Assembly (NCBI GenBank): GCA_937876245.1
Contig: CALEGP010000038.1
Location: forward strand, 149,933 to 213,932
Source of the DNA: an uncultured Actinomycetes bacterium
GTDB taxonomy: Bacteria > Actinomycetota > Actinomycetes > Nanopelagicales > Nanopelagicaceae
Reading direction: 5' to 3'
Length of the DNA: 64,000 nt
The position numbers and the translations under genes are program-made. The notes beneath the pieces were generated by a model. The model was not told the origin of the DNA and did no database searches. It saw only the letters and a program-made list of their open reading frames with translations. Positions 1 through 8,718 of the stretch are shown piece after piece (within the stretch, counting starts at the first letter, position 1; each line of letters starts with the position of its first letter).

Positions 1-1
1 T

Positions 2-883
2 GTAAAGATTGAAGGCGGCTATCACGGAAGCTATGACCCACTGACAGTTTCATCTAAACCAGACCTCAAACTTGCTGGCGATCCAGAAGCACCAAATTCG
101 GTTTCCTCGCCAGGCATTAGTGCTGGGGTGGTTTTCGTAGCGCCATACAACAACCTTGTGGCCCTCGAGAGGATTTTTCGCCAAAACAAAGATTCAATCG
201 CCTGCTTTATCCTAGAACCAGTTCTCGAGAATCTTGGGATAGTTCTGCCAGATGCTGGTTATTTGGCTGGGGTTCGCAAACTCTGTACCGAATATGGAAT
301 TGTCTTGATCTTTGATGAAGTCAAAACTGGTTTAACTGCCGGACCTCAAGGTGCTGCTCATCGTATTGGCGTTCAGCCAGATCTTATTTGCCTTGCTAAA
401 TCGATTGGTGGCGGACTTCCGCTGGCAGCATTTGGCGGTAAAGCAGAGATTATGAAGGTAGTTGCCGAAAATAAGATGGCACACTTTGGAACCTTTAACG
501 GCAATCCACTTGCGATGGCAGGACTTCGCGCTATGGATCGCTTGTGCACTGTCGAAGCGCTGGCTAAAGCCGAAGCCTTAAATATCCAGGCGTTAGCTCG
601 AATCTCGGAAATAATTGCGGAGTTTCAAATCCCGGCGCACACTGTTGGGTTTGGCGTAAAAGGATGCATTACTTGGTCGAAAGACCCAGTTCGCAACTAC
701 CGTGACTATAAGAAGACGGATCTTGCCCTTGCTGAACTCTCTTGGCTCTGGTCAATGAACCGCGGAATCATCACGCCTCCAGGGTTAGATGAACAATGGT
801 TGATTTCACTTGCTCATGGCCAGAAGGAGATTGACCTTTTAGTTGAGAACTTCCGTCAACTTGCGGTTGCTCTTCGTTCTTAG
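2..883 (+). CDS. class III aminotransferase, GSA-aminotransferase-like (5' truncated by window)
   Basis: PLP-dependent transaminase of the class III fold, resembling glutamate-1-semialdehyde 2,1-aminomutase and its relatives. The reading frame is open from base 2, before the ORF-track start at 128, and begins in the family motif KIEGGYHGSYD, so the true N-terminus lies upstream of the window. Visible landmarks are the cofactor-aspartate motif FDEVKTGL and the Schiff-base lysine in CLAKSIGGG, followed by the GTFNGNPL segment. The final third is the small C-terminal domain. The substrate cannot be assigned from this part: it could be HemL itself or a HemL-like amino-acid transaminase. No downstream partner is on this strand; the next gene converges 31 nt away. 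Confidence 0.8.
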   Translation, partial: VKIEGGYHGSYDPLTVSSKPDLKLAGDPEAPNSVSSPGISAGVVFVAPYNNLVALERIFRQNKDSIACFILEPVLENLGIVLPDAGYLAGVRKLCTEYGIVLIFDEVKTGLTAGPQGAAHRIGVQPDLICLAKSIGGGLPLAAFGGKAEIMKVVAENKMAHFGTFNGNPLAMAGLRAMDRLCTVEALAKAEALNIQALARISEIIAEFQIPAHTVGFGVKGCITWSKDPVRNYRDYKKTDLALAELSWLWSMNRGIITPPGLDEQWLISLAHGQKEIDLLVENFRQLAVALRS

Positions 884-914
884 CTTCCGATAGTTTCCAC
901 TAGCAAGTCTGATC

Positions 915-2513
915 TTATTCGAGGGCAATCAGTTCAAAGTACTGGTTGCCCCATAGATCCTCATCACCATCTGGTAGTAACAAAACTCTTTCTGGTTTCA
1001 GTGCCGCTACTGCTCCAACATCGTGACTTACCAAAACAACCGCTCCTTGATATTCACCAAGCGCAGCTAGAATCTCATCTCGAGAAGCTGGATCTAAGTT
1101 GTTAGTTGGTTCATCCAAAAGTAGAACATTGGCTGAACCCACAACTAAAGTAGCCAGGGCCAGCCTTGTACGTTCACCGCCACTTAAGACTTTTACCGGC
1201 TTATATACATCGTCGCCAGAAAAAAGAAATGAACCAAGAGTCTGGCGAGCTTGCTGCTCACTAATTTTTTCGCCAGAGGAGAGCATATTTTCCAGGACAG
1301 TTCTCTCGAAGTCTAGGGATTCGTGCTCCTGGGTGTAGTAACCAATCTTTAGACCGTGACCCGGAAGAATTTCTCCAGTATCAGCAGTATTCGTTCCACC
1401 TAAAATGCTGAGCAAAGTAGTTTTCCCCGCACCGTTTAGCCCTAAAATCACGACTCGTGAGGAACGATCGATTGCTAGATCAACGTCAGTGAAAATTTCG
1501 AGTGAGCCATACGATTTGCTTAAGCCAGTTGCCATGAGTGGCGTCTTGCCACATGGAGCTGGGGTAGGGAAGCGAAGCTTGGCCACCTTGTCAGATTTAC
1601 GAACATCTTCAAGATTCGAAATAAGTGACTCTGCGCGACGGAGCATTCCTTGGGCAGCGGTGGCTTTGGAAGCTTTGGCCCGCATTTTCTCGCCCTGCTT
1701 TTGCAAAATTTCAGCCTTCTTCTCGGCGTTAGCTCGTTCCTTCTTGCGACGGTGCTCATCTGCTTCACGTTGTAGAAGATACTTTTTCCAGCCCATGTTA
1801 TAGACATCGATTACATTTCGGTTTGCATCTATATAGAAGACCTTATTTACAACAGTTTCAATTAGCGCCACGTCGTGAGAGATAACCACGAGTCCACCAG
1901 AATACTTTGTTAAATAATCGCGCAACCAATTAATAGATTCGGCATCTAAATGGTTTGTTGGCTCATCGAGCAACAGAGTTTCAGCTCCACTAAACAGTAA
2001 CCGAGCAAGTTCAACTCTGCGACGTTGGCCACCGGATAGAACTTGGATAGGTTCCTCGAATAAGCGCTCTGGCAGGCCAAGGTTTGTCGCAATAGATTCG
2101 GCTTCGGCCGATGCACCGTATCCGCCAGCCGCATTGAATTCACTATCCACTCGGGAATAGCGCTCAAGTGCAATTTCTAATTCTTCTGGCGTCGCGGTAG
2201 CCATTGCTTCCTCGGCTTTTCGCATGCGTATAACTATTTGGTCTAGGCCACGTGCCGAAAGAATGCGATTAATTACGCTCTCTTCTTGGTCACCAGTTCG
2301 AGGATCCTGAGGGAGATAGCCAATAGATCCGGTGCGAGTTATTTGGCCACCAGCTGGAAGAGTTTCACCAGCCAAACATTTAGCAAGTGTTGATTTGCCT
2401 GCGCCGTTTCGGCCAACGAAGCCAATTCGATCACCACTGTTAATTCGGACCGCAACATCTTTTACTAATAGTCGCGCTCCAGCTCGGAGTTCAACGCTTT
2501 GAGTGGCAATCAC
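915..2513 (-). CDS. ABC-F family ATPase (ribosome-associated type, two ABC domains)
   Basis: Soluble duplicated ABC ATPase without membrane segments, the ABC-F arrangement known for proteins that act at the ribosome E site. Domain 1 has Walker A GRNGAGKST (about 34-42), signature LSGGQ (about 160) and LLLDEPTNHLD (about 180-190). A basic, charged linker rich in K/R/E spans about 235-290. Domain 2 has GLNGAGKTT (about 358) and LLLDEPTNNLD. I chose the GTG at 2513 rather than the ORF-track TTG at 2534 because a GGGAG lies 9 nt upstream and homology starts at VIATQSVELRAG. The cellular role (translation factor or antibiotic protection) cannot be told from sequence alone. Confidence 0.9.
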   Translation of the reverse strand: MIATQSVELRAGARLLVKDVAVRINSGDRIGFVGRNGAGKSTLAKCLAGETLPAGGQITRTGSIGYLPQDPRTGDQEESVINRILSARGLDQIVIRMRKAEEAMATATPEELEIALERYSRVDSEFNAAGGYGASAEAESIATNLGLPERLFEEPIQVLSGGQRRRVELARLLFSGAETLLLDEPTNHLDAESINWLRDYLTKYSGGLVVISHDVALIETVVNKVFYIDANRNVIDVYNMGWKKYLLQREADEHRRKKERANAEKKAEILQKQGEKMRAKASKATAAQGMLRRAESLISNLEDVRKSDKVAKLRFPTPAPCGKTPLMATGLSKSYGSLEIFTDVDLAIDRSSRVVILGLNGAGKTTLLSILGGTNTADTGEILPGHGLKIGYYTQEHESLDFERTVLENMLSSGEKISEQQARQTLGSFLFSGDDVYKPVKVLSGGERTRLALATLVVGSANVLLLDEPTNNLDPASRDEILAALGEYQGAVVLVSHDVGAVAALKPERVLLLPDGDEDLWGNQYFELIALE

Positions 2514-2557
2514 TGAGGGATACTCCCACAGCAAAGAGGGATATAACTAATCCGCAT

Positions 2558-3745
2558 TTAGTCGATTTTGAATCCATCTTTGATCGCGCCAAGTTCGATA
2601 CCAGCAGCCACGTGGTCGCTTACCTCGCCGCGTGCTAGTTGGTCAGCATGAGCTTTATCATGCCAGCGTTCCTCAATTCTTCCGTATTTCCAAATTAGAA
2701 GAGCCAAAGACCAAACGACTACAAAAGCTGCAACAATTATATAACCAGCGGAATTAAGATTGAAGTTATTTGCATAGTTCCAAAAGCCACCCGATAAATT
2801 AAGTTGGCTCGAAATTACCTGCAAAATTTCTAACCCTCCGACATAGAAAGCAACCCCAACGGATAATCCTGTTATCACGATGTTGTAATAAACTTTACGA
2901 ACCGGCTTAGAAAATGCCCACCCATAAGCAAAATTCATGAAAGAGCCATCAATTGTATCTAGCAGGCTCATGCCACCTGCAAAGAAGAGTGGGAGTGAAA
3001 GAATTGCCCACCACGGTAATCCGGCAATAACTGAAGTCCCGGCAAGAACCAATAGGCCAACTTCAGTTGCAGTGTCAAAACCAAGGCCGAAAAGGATTCC
3101 AAGTGGGTACATTTTCCAACTCGTATCTATTCTTCTAGCAATCGGTCCAAAAAAACGCATTAATAAGCCGCGCGAATTTAGGTGCTTTTCCAGTTCTTCT
3201 TCGCTATACATACCTCGACGCATCTGAGAAAAAACCTGGACTATTGAAATAAGTACAATTAAGTTGAGTATTGCAATAAGCATTAAAAATGTTCCGCTAA
3301 CGGTGGTGCCAATGAGCCCGGTGTAGTGGTGCAGGGAGGAGTTTTCATCTTTGAGTTGGGAGCCGAGCGCCTTTATCCCAAAGTTCAGTAGAAGTGCTAG
3401 GAAGGCAACAACTGATGAATGTCCTAGTGAGAAGAAAAAACCGACAGCAAGAGGCCGCTGACCTTCCGACATCAACTTTCTTGTCGTGTTATCGATTGCG
3501 CTGATGTGATCGGCATCGAAAGCATGACGCATTCCAAGGGTGTAGGCCAGAGCGGCTGTTCCCCAACCAAAGAGGGCTCCATCGCCCAATTCATATCTCC
3601 CCGAGACAGCAAGTGCCATAAGAAGAAAACCGGCGATGTGTAAAAAGGCTATACAGCCGAACATGGCCGCCATTCGTCGCCATTCATCCCTTGTAAGGCG
3701 ATCTCTAAGAGAAATACGCTCTGGCAAGGGAACTGGCTTATTCAA
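2558..3745 (-). CDS. NiCoT family nickel/cobalt permease
   Basis: High-affinity Ni2+/Co2+ uptake permease of the HoxN/NixA family. The diagnostic motif RHAFDADHISAIDN (about 73-86) is present with its metal-coordinating His/Asp residues, followed by the typical HSSVV segment (LGHSSVVAF) and GLGFDTATEVGLL. About eight hydrophobic segments are visible. The start is taken at TTG 3745, not the ORF-track start 3790, because GGAGG sits 5 nt upstream of it. The protein would then be 395 aa, beginning MNKPVPLPERISLRD. In the context of a B12 importer elsewhere in the window, cobalt is a plausible substrate, but metal selectivity cannot be read from sequence. Confidence 0.92.
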   Translation of the reverse strand: MNKPVPLPERISLRDRLTRDEWRRMAAMFGCIAFLHIAGFLLMALAVSGRYELGDGALFGWGTAALAYTLGMRHAFDADHISAIDNTTRKLMSEGQRPLAVGFFFSLGHSSVVAFLALLLNFGIKALGSQLKDENSSLHHYTGLIGTTVSGTFLMLIAILNLIVLISIVQVFSQMRRGMYSEEELEKHLNSRGLLMRFFGPIARRIDTSWKMYPLGILFGLGFDTATEVGLLVLAGTSVIAGLPWWAILSLPLFFAGGMSLLDTIDGSFMNFAYGWAFSKPVRKVYYNIVITGLSVGVAFYVGGLEILQVISSQLNLSGGFWNYANNFNLNSAGYIIVAAFVVVWSLALLIWKYGRIEERWHDKAHADQLARGEVSDHVAAGIELGAIKDGFKID

Positions 3746-3796
3746 TCGGCCCTCCAGATAGAGTAGTTGCGAGCAATTTGCAAGTAGCAAAATACC

Positions 3797-3822
3797 TCAA
3801 ATGCGCCCTTGGCGCTATTTGA
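3797..3822 (-). repeat. imperfect inverted repeat in the NiCoT 5' leader
   Basis: TCAAATGCGCC-ctt-GGCGCtATTTGA is an 11-bp inverted repeat with one bulged base, 52-77 nt upstream of the chosen NiCoT start. It could be an RNA hairpin in the leader or a DNA operator such as a metal-responsive repressor site. The sequence alone does not decide between these. Confidence 0.5.
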
Positions 3823-4046
3823 AATCGCTTTTCTAGAGGCTGAAAACCGGAGAGATGAAAGAGTCGATTTCCTGGCCTCTGTGCGAATCGAGCAGACACT
3901 TAGTAAAAGTCTTCCCGCAATATTTGGCTAGTAATTGCGCCAACTCACGATCTTATGTAAATGCTTGGGAATCCCCTACGATTTGCACCTTAATCACCTA
4001 CTATTCCAATATTATTGCAAGAATTACGTAAAAAATCGGAGGATGA
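3823..4046. other. divergent intergenic region, no gene seen
   Basis: Non-coding space between the divergent NiCoT and DUF2061 genes. It contains a second inverted repeat, TCGATT (3864-3869) with AATCGA (3886-3891). On the minus strand there is a stretch ending in GAGGCCAGGAAATCG that faintly recalls the B12 box, but the rest of a cobalamin riboswitch core is not recognisable. A ribosome-binding site for the plus-strand gene, GGAGG, lies at 4038-4042. Promoters in both directions must lie here, but I cannot place them confidently. Confidence 0.4.
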
Positions 4047-4268
4047 GTGGCAAAAGTAAATCATAAAAGATCACTAGCTAAGGCTTTTACTTGGCGAATC
4101 ACCGGCACTATAGATACTTTCGTGCTCTCTATCTTAATCACCAAACAAATAAAGTTTGCACTGGCAATTTCAGGGACCGAACTAGTAACCAAAATTCTTC
4201 TTTATTACTTCCACGAGCGAGTCTGGGAGAAAGTAAGTTGGGGAGAGCAAGAAGTTACTACCGATTAG
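4047..4268 (+). CDS. DUF2061 small membrane protein
   Basis: 73-residue membrane protein matching the DUF2061 pattern: SLAKAFTWRITGTIDTF near the N-terminus, two hydrophobic segments (about 22-34 and 38-52), and the closing HERVWEKVSWG motif. The family's function is not established; members often occur near sulfur-assimilation genes in other bacteria, which is not the case here. The start is GTG 4047, preceded by GGAGG with a 4-nt gap. The overlapping ATG at 4043 opens a frame that stops after seven codons. The gene stands alone, divergent from the NiCoT permease and convergent with glnA. Confidence 0.8.
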   Translation: MAKVNHKRSLAKAFTWRITGTIDTFVLSILITKQIKFALAISGTELVTKILLYYFHERVWEKVSWGEQEVTTD

Positions 4269-4325
4269 ATCCTTCTCTTCTGTTGAACTATTGTTTAATT
4301 GAAAGAGCTAAAATAATTGCATAAA

Positions 4326-4361
4326 CAAGAAGGGCCCTCGTTTGATTGGGGGCCCTTCTTG
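4326..4361 (-). terminator. rho-independent terminator of glnA
   Basis: Perfect 12-bp stem CAAGAAGGGCCC / GGGCCCTTCTTG with a 12-nt loop between the convergent DUF2061 gene and glnA. Read on the minus strand the stem is followed by TTTAT, so it best fits glnA termination. On the plus strand no U-run follows, though the hairpin could still act in both directions. Confidence 0.8.
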
Positions 4362-4374
4362 AGTTGGGCATTAA

Positions 4375-5805
4375 TTAGAGATCGAAATAGAGCTCGAACT
4401 CTGCTGGATGAGGACGTAGTCGAACATAATCTACTTCCTCTTTACGCTTCCAAGTAATCCAAGTTTCTATAAGATCCTTAGTAAAGACTCCGCCCTTTAG
4501 CAAAAATTCATGATCTGCTTCGAGATTATCTAGAACGGCATCTAGTGAACCGGGAACTTGCTGGATTGCTGCGGCTTCATCACCTTCCAACTCATATAGA
4601 TCTTTATCAACTGGCTTAGGTGGTTCGATCCTATTTTGAATTCCATCGAGTCCAGCCATAAGCATGGCCGCGAAGGCCAGATATGGGTTGGATGAAGGAT
4701 CTGGACAGCGGAATTCAATGCGCTTTGCTTTTGGATTTGATCCAGTAATTGGGATTCGAATACATGCAGAACGATTTCGAGCAGAGTAGACAAGGTTTAC
4801 TGGGGCTTCATAACCTGGAACTAAACGACGATACGAGTTAACCGTCGGGTTAGTGAAGGCGAGCAAGGAAGGCGCATGCTTAAGTAAGCCACCGACATAC
4901 CAGCGAGCCATATCTGAAAGGTCGCCATACCCGTCGCCGAAGAAGAGAGGCTTGCCATCTTTCCAAAGTGATTGGTGAACATGCATGCCCGATCCATTGT
5001 CACCGAACAGTGGCTTTGGCATGAAGGTTGCTGTTTTTCCCGCTTCCCATGCAGTGTTCTTAATAATGTATTTGAATTTCATTACATCATCACCAGCAGA
5101 GAGAATGTCGGAGAAACGATAGTTGATCTCCATTTGACCTGCAGTACCAACTTCATGGTGTGAGCGTTCGACGAGCAAACCTGCCTCACCAAGCTTCATG
5201 ACCATTTGGTCGCGAAGATCAGCAAACTGATCTGTGGGAGAAACCGGAAAGTAGCCGCCCTTAATACGTGTGCGATAGCCACGGTTTGGCGTGCCATCAG
5301 GATCGTATTCAACGCCAGTGTTCCAAGCGCCTTCGTAGGAATCGATATGATGAAATGACTCGTTCATTCCAGTTTTAAAGCGAACGGCGTCAAAGACATA
5401 GAACTCAGCTTCTGGTGCGAAGAACGCAGTGTCGGCAATTCCAGTTCCCTTCAAATATTCAACCGCCTTTGCTACAACTCCGCGAGGGTCTCGTGAATAA
5501 GGGGAGCCGTCTATTGGATTGTGCACTGAGAAGAGAATTACCAAAGTTTTTACATCGCGAAATGGATCGATAAATGCTGATTCCGGAACAGGCAGTAGTT
5601 TCATATCTGATTCATGTATTGCTTGGAAACCACGAATCGAAGAGCCATCAAACATCAGACCATCAGTAAATACAGCTTCATCAAATGATTCGACTGGCAC
5701 ATTGAAGTGGTGTTGAATACCTGGAAGATCAATAAAGCGAACATCGATAAGCTTTATATCTTCCTTCTTAATAAAAGCAAAAATCTCAGTAGAATTCTTG
5801 AACAT
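4375..5805 (-). CDS. glnA: glutamine synthetase, type I
   Basis: Catalyses ATP-dependent formation of glutamine from glutamate and ammonium in the cytoplasm as a dodecamer. At 476 aa it has the GSI length. The motifs DGSSIRGF, the metal-binding [24 protein letters not shown] and the ATP/glutamate segment [10 protein letters not shown] are in order. Tyr at about 404 in [12 protein letters not shown] matches the adenylylation tyrosine of the GSI-beta type, so activity may be controlled by GlnE-type modification. The ATG has a good GGGAGAG ribosome-binding site. A GlnR-like site and a -10 box lie upstream, and a strong terminator follows. Confidence 0.97.
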   Translation of the reverse strand: MFKNSTEIFAFIKKEDIKLIDVRFIDLPGIQHHFNVPVESFDEAVFTDGLMFDGSSIRGFQAIHESDMKLLPVPESAFIDPFRDVKTLVILFSVHNPIDGSPYSRDPRGVVAKAVEYLKGTGIADTAFFAPEAEFYVFDAVRFKTGMNESFHHIDSYEGAWNTGVEYDPDGTPNRGYRTRIKGGYFPVSPTDQFADLRDQMVMKLGEAGLLVERSHHEVGTAGQMEINYRFSDILSAGDDVMKFKYIIKNTAWEAGKTATFMPKPLFGDNGSGMHVHQSLWKDGKPLFFGDGYGDLSDMARWYVGGLLKHAPSLLAFTNPTVNSYRRLVPGYEAPVNLVYSARNRSACIRIPITGSNPKAKRIEFRCPDPSSNPYLAFAAMLMAGLDGIQNRIEPPKPVDKDLYELEGDEAAAIQQVPGSLDAVLDNLEADHEFLLKGGVFTKDLIETWITWKRKEEVDYVRLRPHPAEFELYFDL

Positions 5806-5878
5806 TTCTCTCCCGGTGTAGGACCTGACCTCTTGTTGGGCGCTTCGCCGAGCCCGCCAATGGGGTTGTTGATGGGTC

Positions 5879-5884
5879 AGAATA
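5879..5884 (-). promoter_or_regulatory. candidate -10 box of glnA
   Basis: TATTCT on the minus strand, about 75 nt before the glnA ATG and 22 nt downstream of the GlnR-like boxes. It fits the actinobacterial TANNNT pattern. No good -35 hexamer is seen, which would be consistent with an activator-dependent promoter. Confidence 0.5.
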
Positions 5885-5906
5885 TAGGCGCCTAAGGTAA
5901 AAAAGC

Positions 5907-5934
5907 GTTAACCGACTTGTTACATTTATGTTTC
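5907..5934 (-). promoter_or_regulatory. GlnR-like operator upstream of glnA
   Basis: On the minus strand the boxes GAAAC-N6-GTAAC-N6-GTTAAC appear. This matches the repeating half-site spacing of the actinobacterial nitrogen regulator GlnR (GTnAC / GaAAC boxes separated by 6 nt). It lies about 100-130 nt upstream of glnA, where an activator site would be expected. The third box deviates slightly from consensus. Confidence 0.6.
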
Positions 5935-5985
5935 ACGACGCAATAAATGGGGATTGTGCGCTTAATGCTGCGCTACCACTAGCCT

Positions 5986-6330
5986 GTGTGGATGGAAATT
6001 GCTGGCATGGGTCGCAGATTTTTGGCCCTCATGATCGATTGGACAATGTGTTCAATAATCGCAAATTTTGGCGGATTTGAATCTAAGTCGCTCAGCATTT
6101 TAGCTATATTTTTTATCGAAGTCATCGTCCTGACCACCCTTGCGCAGGCCTCGGCTGGTCAGAGAATTTTGAGATTGAAAATAGTTGATTTTACAGATGA
6201 AGGAGTAGTTCGCCCGGTTCGCATACTGCTTCGAACAACTCTTATTTGTTTAGTGTTACCGGCAATTTTTACTCGTGAAGGACGCGGTCTTCACGATTGG
6301 GCAGCTAATTCTAAGGTCGTAAGGATTTAA
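5986..6330 (+). CDS. RDD family membrane protein
   Basis: 114-residue integral membrane protein with the RDD features: an N-terminal GRRFLALMIDW segment, hydrophobic helices around 9-24, 34-50 and 83-97, and the C-terminal LHDWAANSKVV. Function is not established for the family. Starts at GTG 5986, ATG 5992 and ATG 6007 are all possible. No ribosome-binding site is visible, and a near -10 sequence (TACCAC) 6 nt before the GTG suggests a leaderless mRNA. Actinobacteria commonly keep an RDD gene beside glnA and the lipA-DUF4191 genes, as here. The 3' end overlaps the convergent DUF4191 gene by 4 nt. Confidence 0.8.
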   Translation: MWMEIAGMGRRFLALMIDWTMCSIIANFGGFESKSLSILAIFFIEVIVLTTLAQASAGQRILRLKIVDFTDEGVVRPVRILLRTTLICLVLPAIFTREGRGLHDWAANSKVVRI

Positions 6331-7025
6331 CGTTTAGGAATCTTGGCATTCCTATTCATAGCCATCGGCCCTTTAGGAATTGGCATGCTCAGTCCGCCGA
6401 CAGCTTTCAAGCGATTACGAACCTCTCGTACCTGATCCTTACTTAATTTTTTTGGCAGTTTCTTTAAATGGCCCTGTAATTTGCGAAGAGGTACTTGACC
6501 GGAGAGCTCACCAACAATTACTTCAGTTAGGGCAACACCAGGAACGAAGCGTTCCATTTTGCGACGCTCGTCCTGCAATAGTGAACGAACTGCAGGAGTT
6601 CCTTCACCAACTAAAACTATTCCGGCACGACCAACGCTGCGATGCACCATATCTTGGTTGCGTGAAACGTTGACTGCAGGTGTAGTTGTGAAGCCTTTTC
6701 TAATTGCCATTAATACTGACGCACCAGCGCCCATCTGATCCTGAATCGAGAGAAATGCGGCCGTGTTGGCTTGGCGAGTGAAAATAAAAAATGCGACCAA
6801 TATTGCAAGAGGCAAAGAGATTAGTGTGAAATAAACTGGGTGATCCAAACTTGTTCCGATGATTATGCCAACACATAGAACAGTTGCAAATGAGAGCATC
6901 ATCCAGAGGAAAGCTATCGGCTTATGCTTTCTGGTTAGGCCGAAGGCATCTTTCAAAACTTGTAGTTGACCTTGTTTTTCGCCAGCTACTGGTTCGGGCT
7001 TATTTTTTCTCTTAAACAGTGACAT
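6327..7025 (-). CDS. DUF4191 domain membrane protein
   Basis: 232-residue protein of the actinobacterial DUF4191 family, function unknown. A charged N-terminus (about 1-35) is followed by two closely spaced membrane helices (about 38-60 and 64-85) and a long, basic cytoplasmic domain containing RKGFTTTPAVNVSRNQD and an APA-like VLVGEGTP segment. The C-terminus ends in a lysine/arginine-rich tail. The ATG shares one base with the stop of the upstream acyltransferase (TAATG) and has a GAGGAG ribosome-binding site, so it is translationally coupled as the last gene of the lipB-lipA-plsC operon. Confidence 0.85.
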   Translation of the reverse strand: MSLFKRKNKPEPVAGEKQGQLQVLKDAFGLTRKHKPIAFLWMMLSFATVLCVGIIIGTSLDHPVYFTLISLPLAILVAFFIFTRQANTAAFLSIQDQMGAGASVLMAIRKGFTTTPAVNVSRNQDMVHRSVGRAGIVLVGEGTPAVRSLLQDERRKMERFVPGVALTEVIVGELSGQVPLRKLQGHLKKLPKKLSKDQVREVRNRLKAVGGLSMPIPKGPMAMNRNAKIPKR

Positions 7026-7789
7026 TATTTTTTCTCCTCGTTGCGGGATTTTTCAGATAACTCTTGTAAATGCTCGGCCCACTCTATTTCAACTTGCTCA
7101 GGCGTTGGTGCAGTCCCACCTAAGCGTGCTGGCGCCCAGCGTTGGCCCTCGTAGGAATCTGGATATTCACTCTGTACTTTAGCCAAGAGCTCCTTCATAA
7201 GTCGGCGTAGCTCCAACTCGGCAGCATCGACATCTTGGCCCTTTTCAACGATTAGCGGTCTGCCGAATGCGACACTGATCGGAAATTTATTGCGCTTCCA
7301 ATTAGCTTTAACTTTCTTGGTGAAGATTCGCTGACTTCCCCAAACAACGGTAGGAATAATCGGGGTATTAGAGCCCATCGCTAATCGGACAGCGCCGGTC
7401 TTTAACTCTTTGATCTCAAAACTACGACTGATTGTCGCTTCAGGAAAAATCCCCACAATTTCTCCAGCACGAAGGTAGCGGAGTGCCGCAACAAATGAAC
7501 TCGATCCATTAGAACGATCAACGCATATGTGGTGCATGCCGCGCATCAATGGCCCCGCAAGTTTGTGATCAAAAATTTCCTTTTTAGCCATAAATCTGAC
7601 GTAGCGCTTGCTAGGCAAGGCCGCAGTTCCGGCAAGAGCGAAATCTAGGTAGCCAATATGATTGATAGCCAGAATTGCGCCACCTTTTTGTGGAATATTT
7701 TCAATCCCGATGAAATTAAATTTAAGCCCTAGATAGCGCCAAAGAGTTTTAAGTACGGCTACTACGGGCGGATAAACCAGATCTCGCAC
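7025..7789 (-). CDS. plsC: lysophospholipid acyltransferase (PlsC-type)
   Basis: Membrane-associated 1-acyl-sn-glycerol-3-phosphate acyltransferase family protein. The HX4D-type motif NHIGYLDFAL (about 43-52) carries the catalytic His/Asp pair, and FPEATISRSFEIKELKTGAVRLA matches the acceptor-binding EGTRS-like region. At 254 aa it is a single PlsC domain plus a short charged C-terminal tail. The start is GTG, overlapping the lipA stop by one base (TAGTG). Which lyso-acceptor it uses is not determined by the sequence. Confidence 0.88.
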   Translation of the reverse strand: MRDLVYPPVVAVLKTLWRYLGLKFNFIGIENIPQKGGAILAINHIGYLDFALAGTAALPSKRYVRFMAKKEIFDHKLAGPLMRGMHHICVDRSNGSSSFVAALRYLRAGEIVGIFPEATISRSFEIKELKTGAVRLAMGSNTPIIPTVVWGSQRIFTKKVKANWKRNKFPISVAFGRPLIVEKGQDVDAAELELRRLMKELLAKVQSEYPDSYEGQRWAPARLGGTAPTPEQVEIEWAEHLQELSEKSRNEEKK

Positions 7790-8718
7790 TATATTTTCGC
7801 TCGTTTTTCTTGGGCCTGCTTGTATAGACGACCCGCGCGATAACTTGAACGAACCAAAGGACCACTCATGACGCCAGCGAAACCGATTTCTGCAGCCTCA
7901 GTACTTAACTCGACAAATTCGTGAGGCTTTACCCACCGCTCAACAGGGTGATGTTTTGGCGTTGGTCGTAGGTACTGGGTAATTGTTATTAGGTCACAAC
8001 CTGCAGTGTGTAAGTCGACTAGTGCTTGAGTTACCTCATCGCGGGTTTCTCCTAGCCCCAAAATCAAATTGGATTTTGTGATTAAGCCAAATGCGCGAGC
8101 CTGAGAAATTACGTCCAGTGAACGCTCATACCTGAAAGCGGGACGAATTGTCTTAAATATGCGAGGCACAGTTTCCAGATTGTGAGCAAAAACTTCCGGC
8201 CGAGTTTCGAAAACTTCATTCAACAAATGTGATTTCCCGCTGAAATCAGGGGCCAACATTTCGACTCCGGTTCCAGGATTCAATTCATGAACGGCCCGAA
8301 TAGTTTCGGCGTATAACCAGGCACCTTCATCAGGTAAGTCATCGCGCGTAACACCGGTGATGGTCGCATACTTAAGTGCCATTGTTTTCACTGATTCTGC
8401 AACACGCCTTGGTTCATCACGATCAAGTGGTCCCGGTTTTCCCGTATCAATATTGCAAAAATCACAACGTCGAGTACAGCGTTCGCCACCAATTAAGAAT
8501 GTTGCCTCTCGATCTTCCCAGCACTCAAAGATATTTGGACAGGCAGCCTCTTGGCATACGGTGTGCAATCCTTCCCGAGATACCAATGAGCGAAGAGCCG
8601 TATATTCCGGACCCATGTTGGCACGAGTTTTTATCCATTCAGGTTTTCGTTCAATTGGAACCGCAGCATTTCGAGCTTCAATACGAAGTAATGGTCGGCC
8701 TTCTGGGGCTAGAGTCAT
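7789..8718 (-). CDS. lipA: lipoyl synthase
   Basis: Radical-SAM enzyme that inserts two sulfur atoms into octanoyl-protein to form the lipoyl cofactor. Both cluster motifs are intact: the auxiliary CX4CX5C at C55, C60, C66 ([12 protein letters not shown]) and the radical-SAM CX3CX2C at C81, C85, C88 (CTRRCDFC). At 309 aa it has the usual length. The ATG overlaps the lipB stop (ATGA), placing it second in the operon. Its target proteins, the lipoyl domains of the E2 component, are encoded about 4 kb away. Confidence 0.97.
   Translation of the reverse strand: MTLAPEGRPLLRIEARNAAVPIERKPEWIKTRANMGPEYTALRSLVSREGLHTVCQEAACPNIFECWEDREATFLIGGERCTRRCDFCNIDTGKPGPLDRDEPRRVAESVKTMALKYATITGVTRDDLPDEGAWLYAETIRAVHELNPGTGVEMLAPDFSGKSHLLNEVFETRPEVFAHNLETVPRIFKTIRPAFRYERSLDVISQARAFGLITKSNLILGLGETRDEVTQALVDLHTAGCDLITITQYLRPTPKHHPVERWVKPHEFVELSTEAAEIGFAGVMSGPLVRSSYRAGRLYKQAQEKRAKI

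Noticed and set aside
3840-3930. Possible second cobalamin riboswitch upstream of the NiCoT gene
   Set aside because: Only a weak B12-box-like string (GGCCAGGAAATCG) is present. The conserved core seen at 21182-21288 is missing, so I do not call it a riboswitch.
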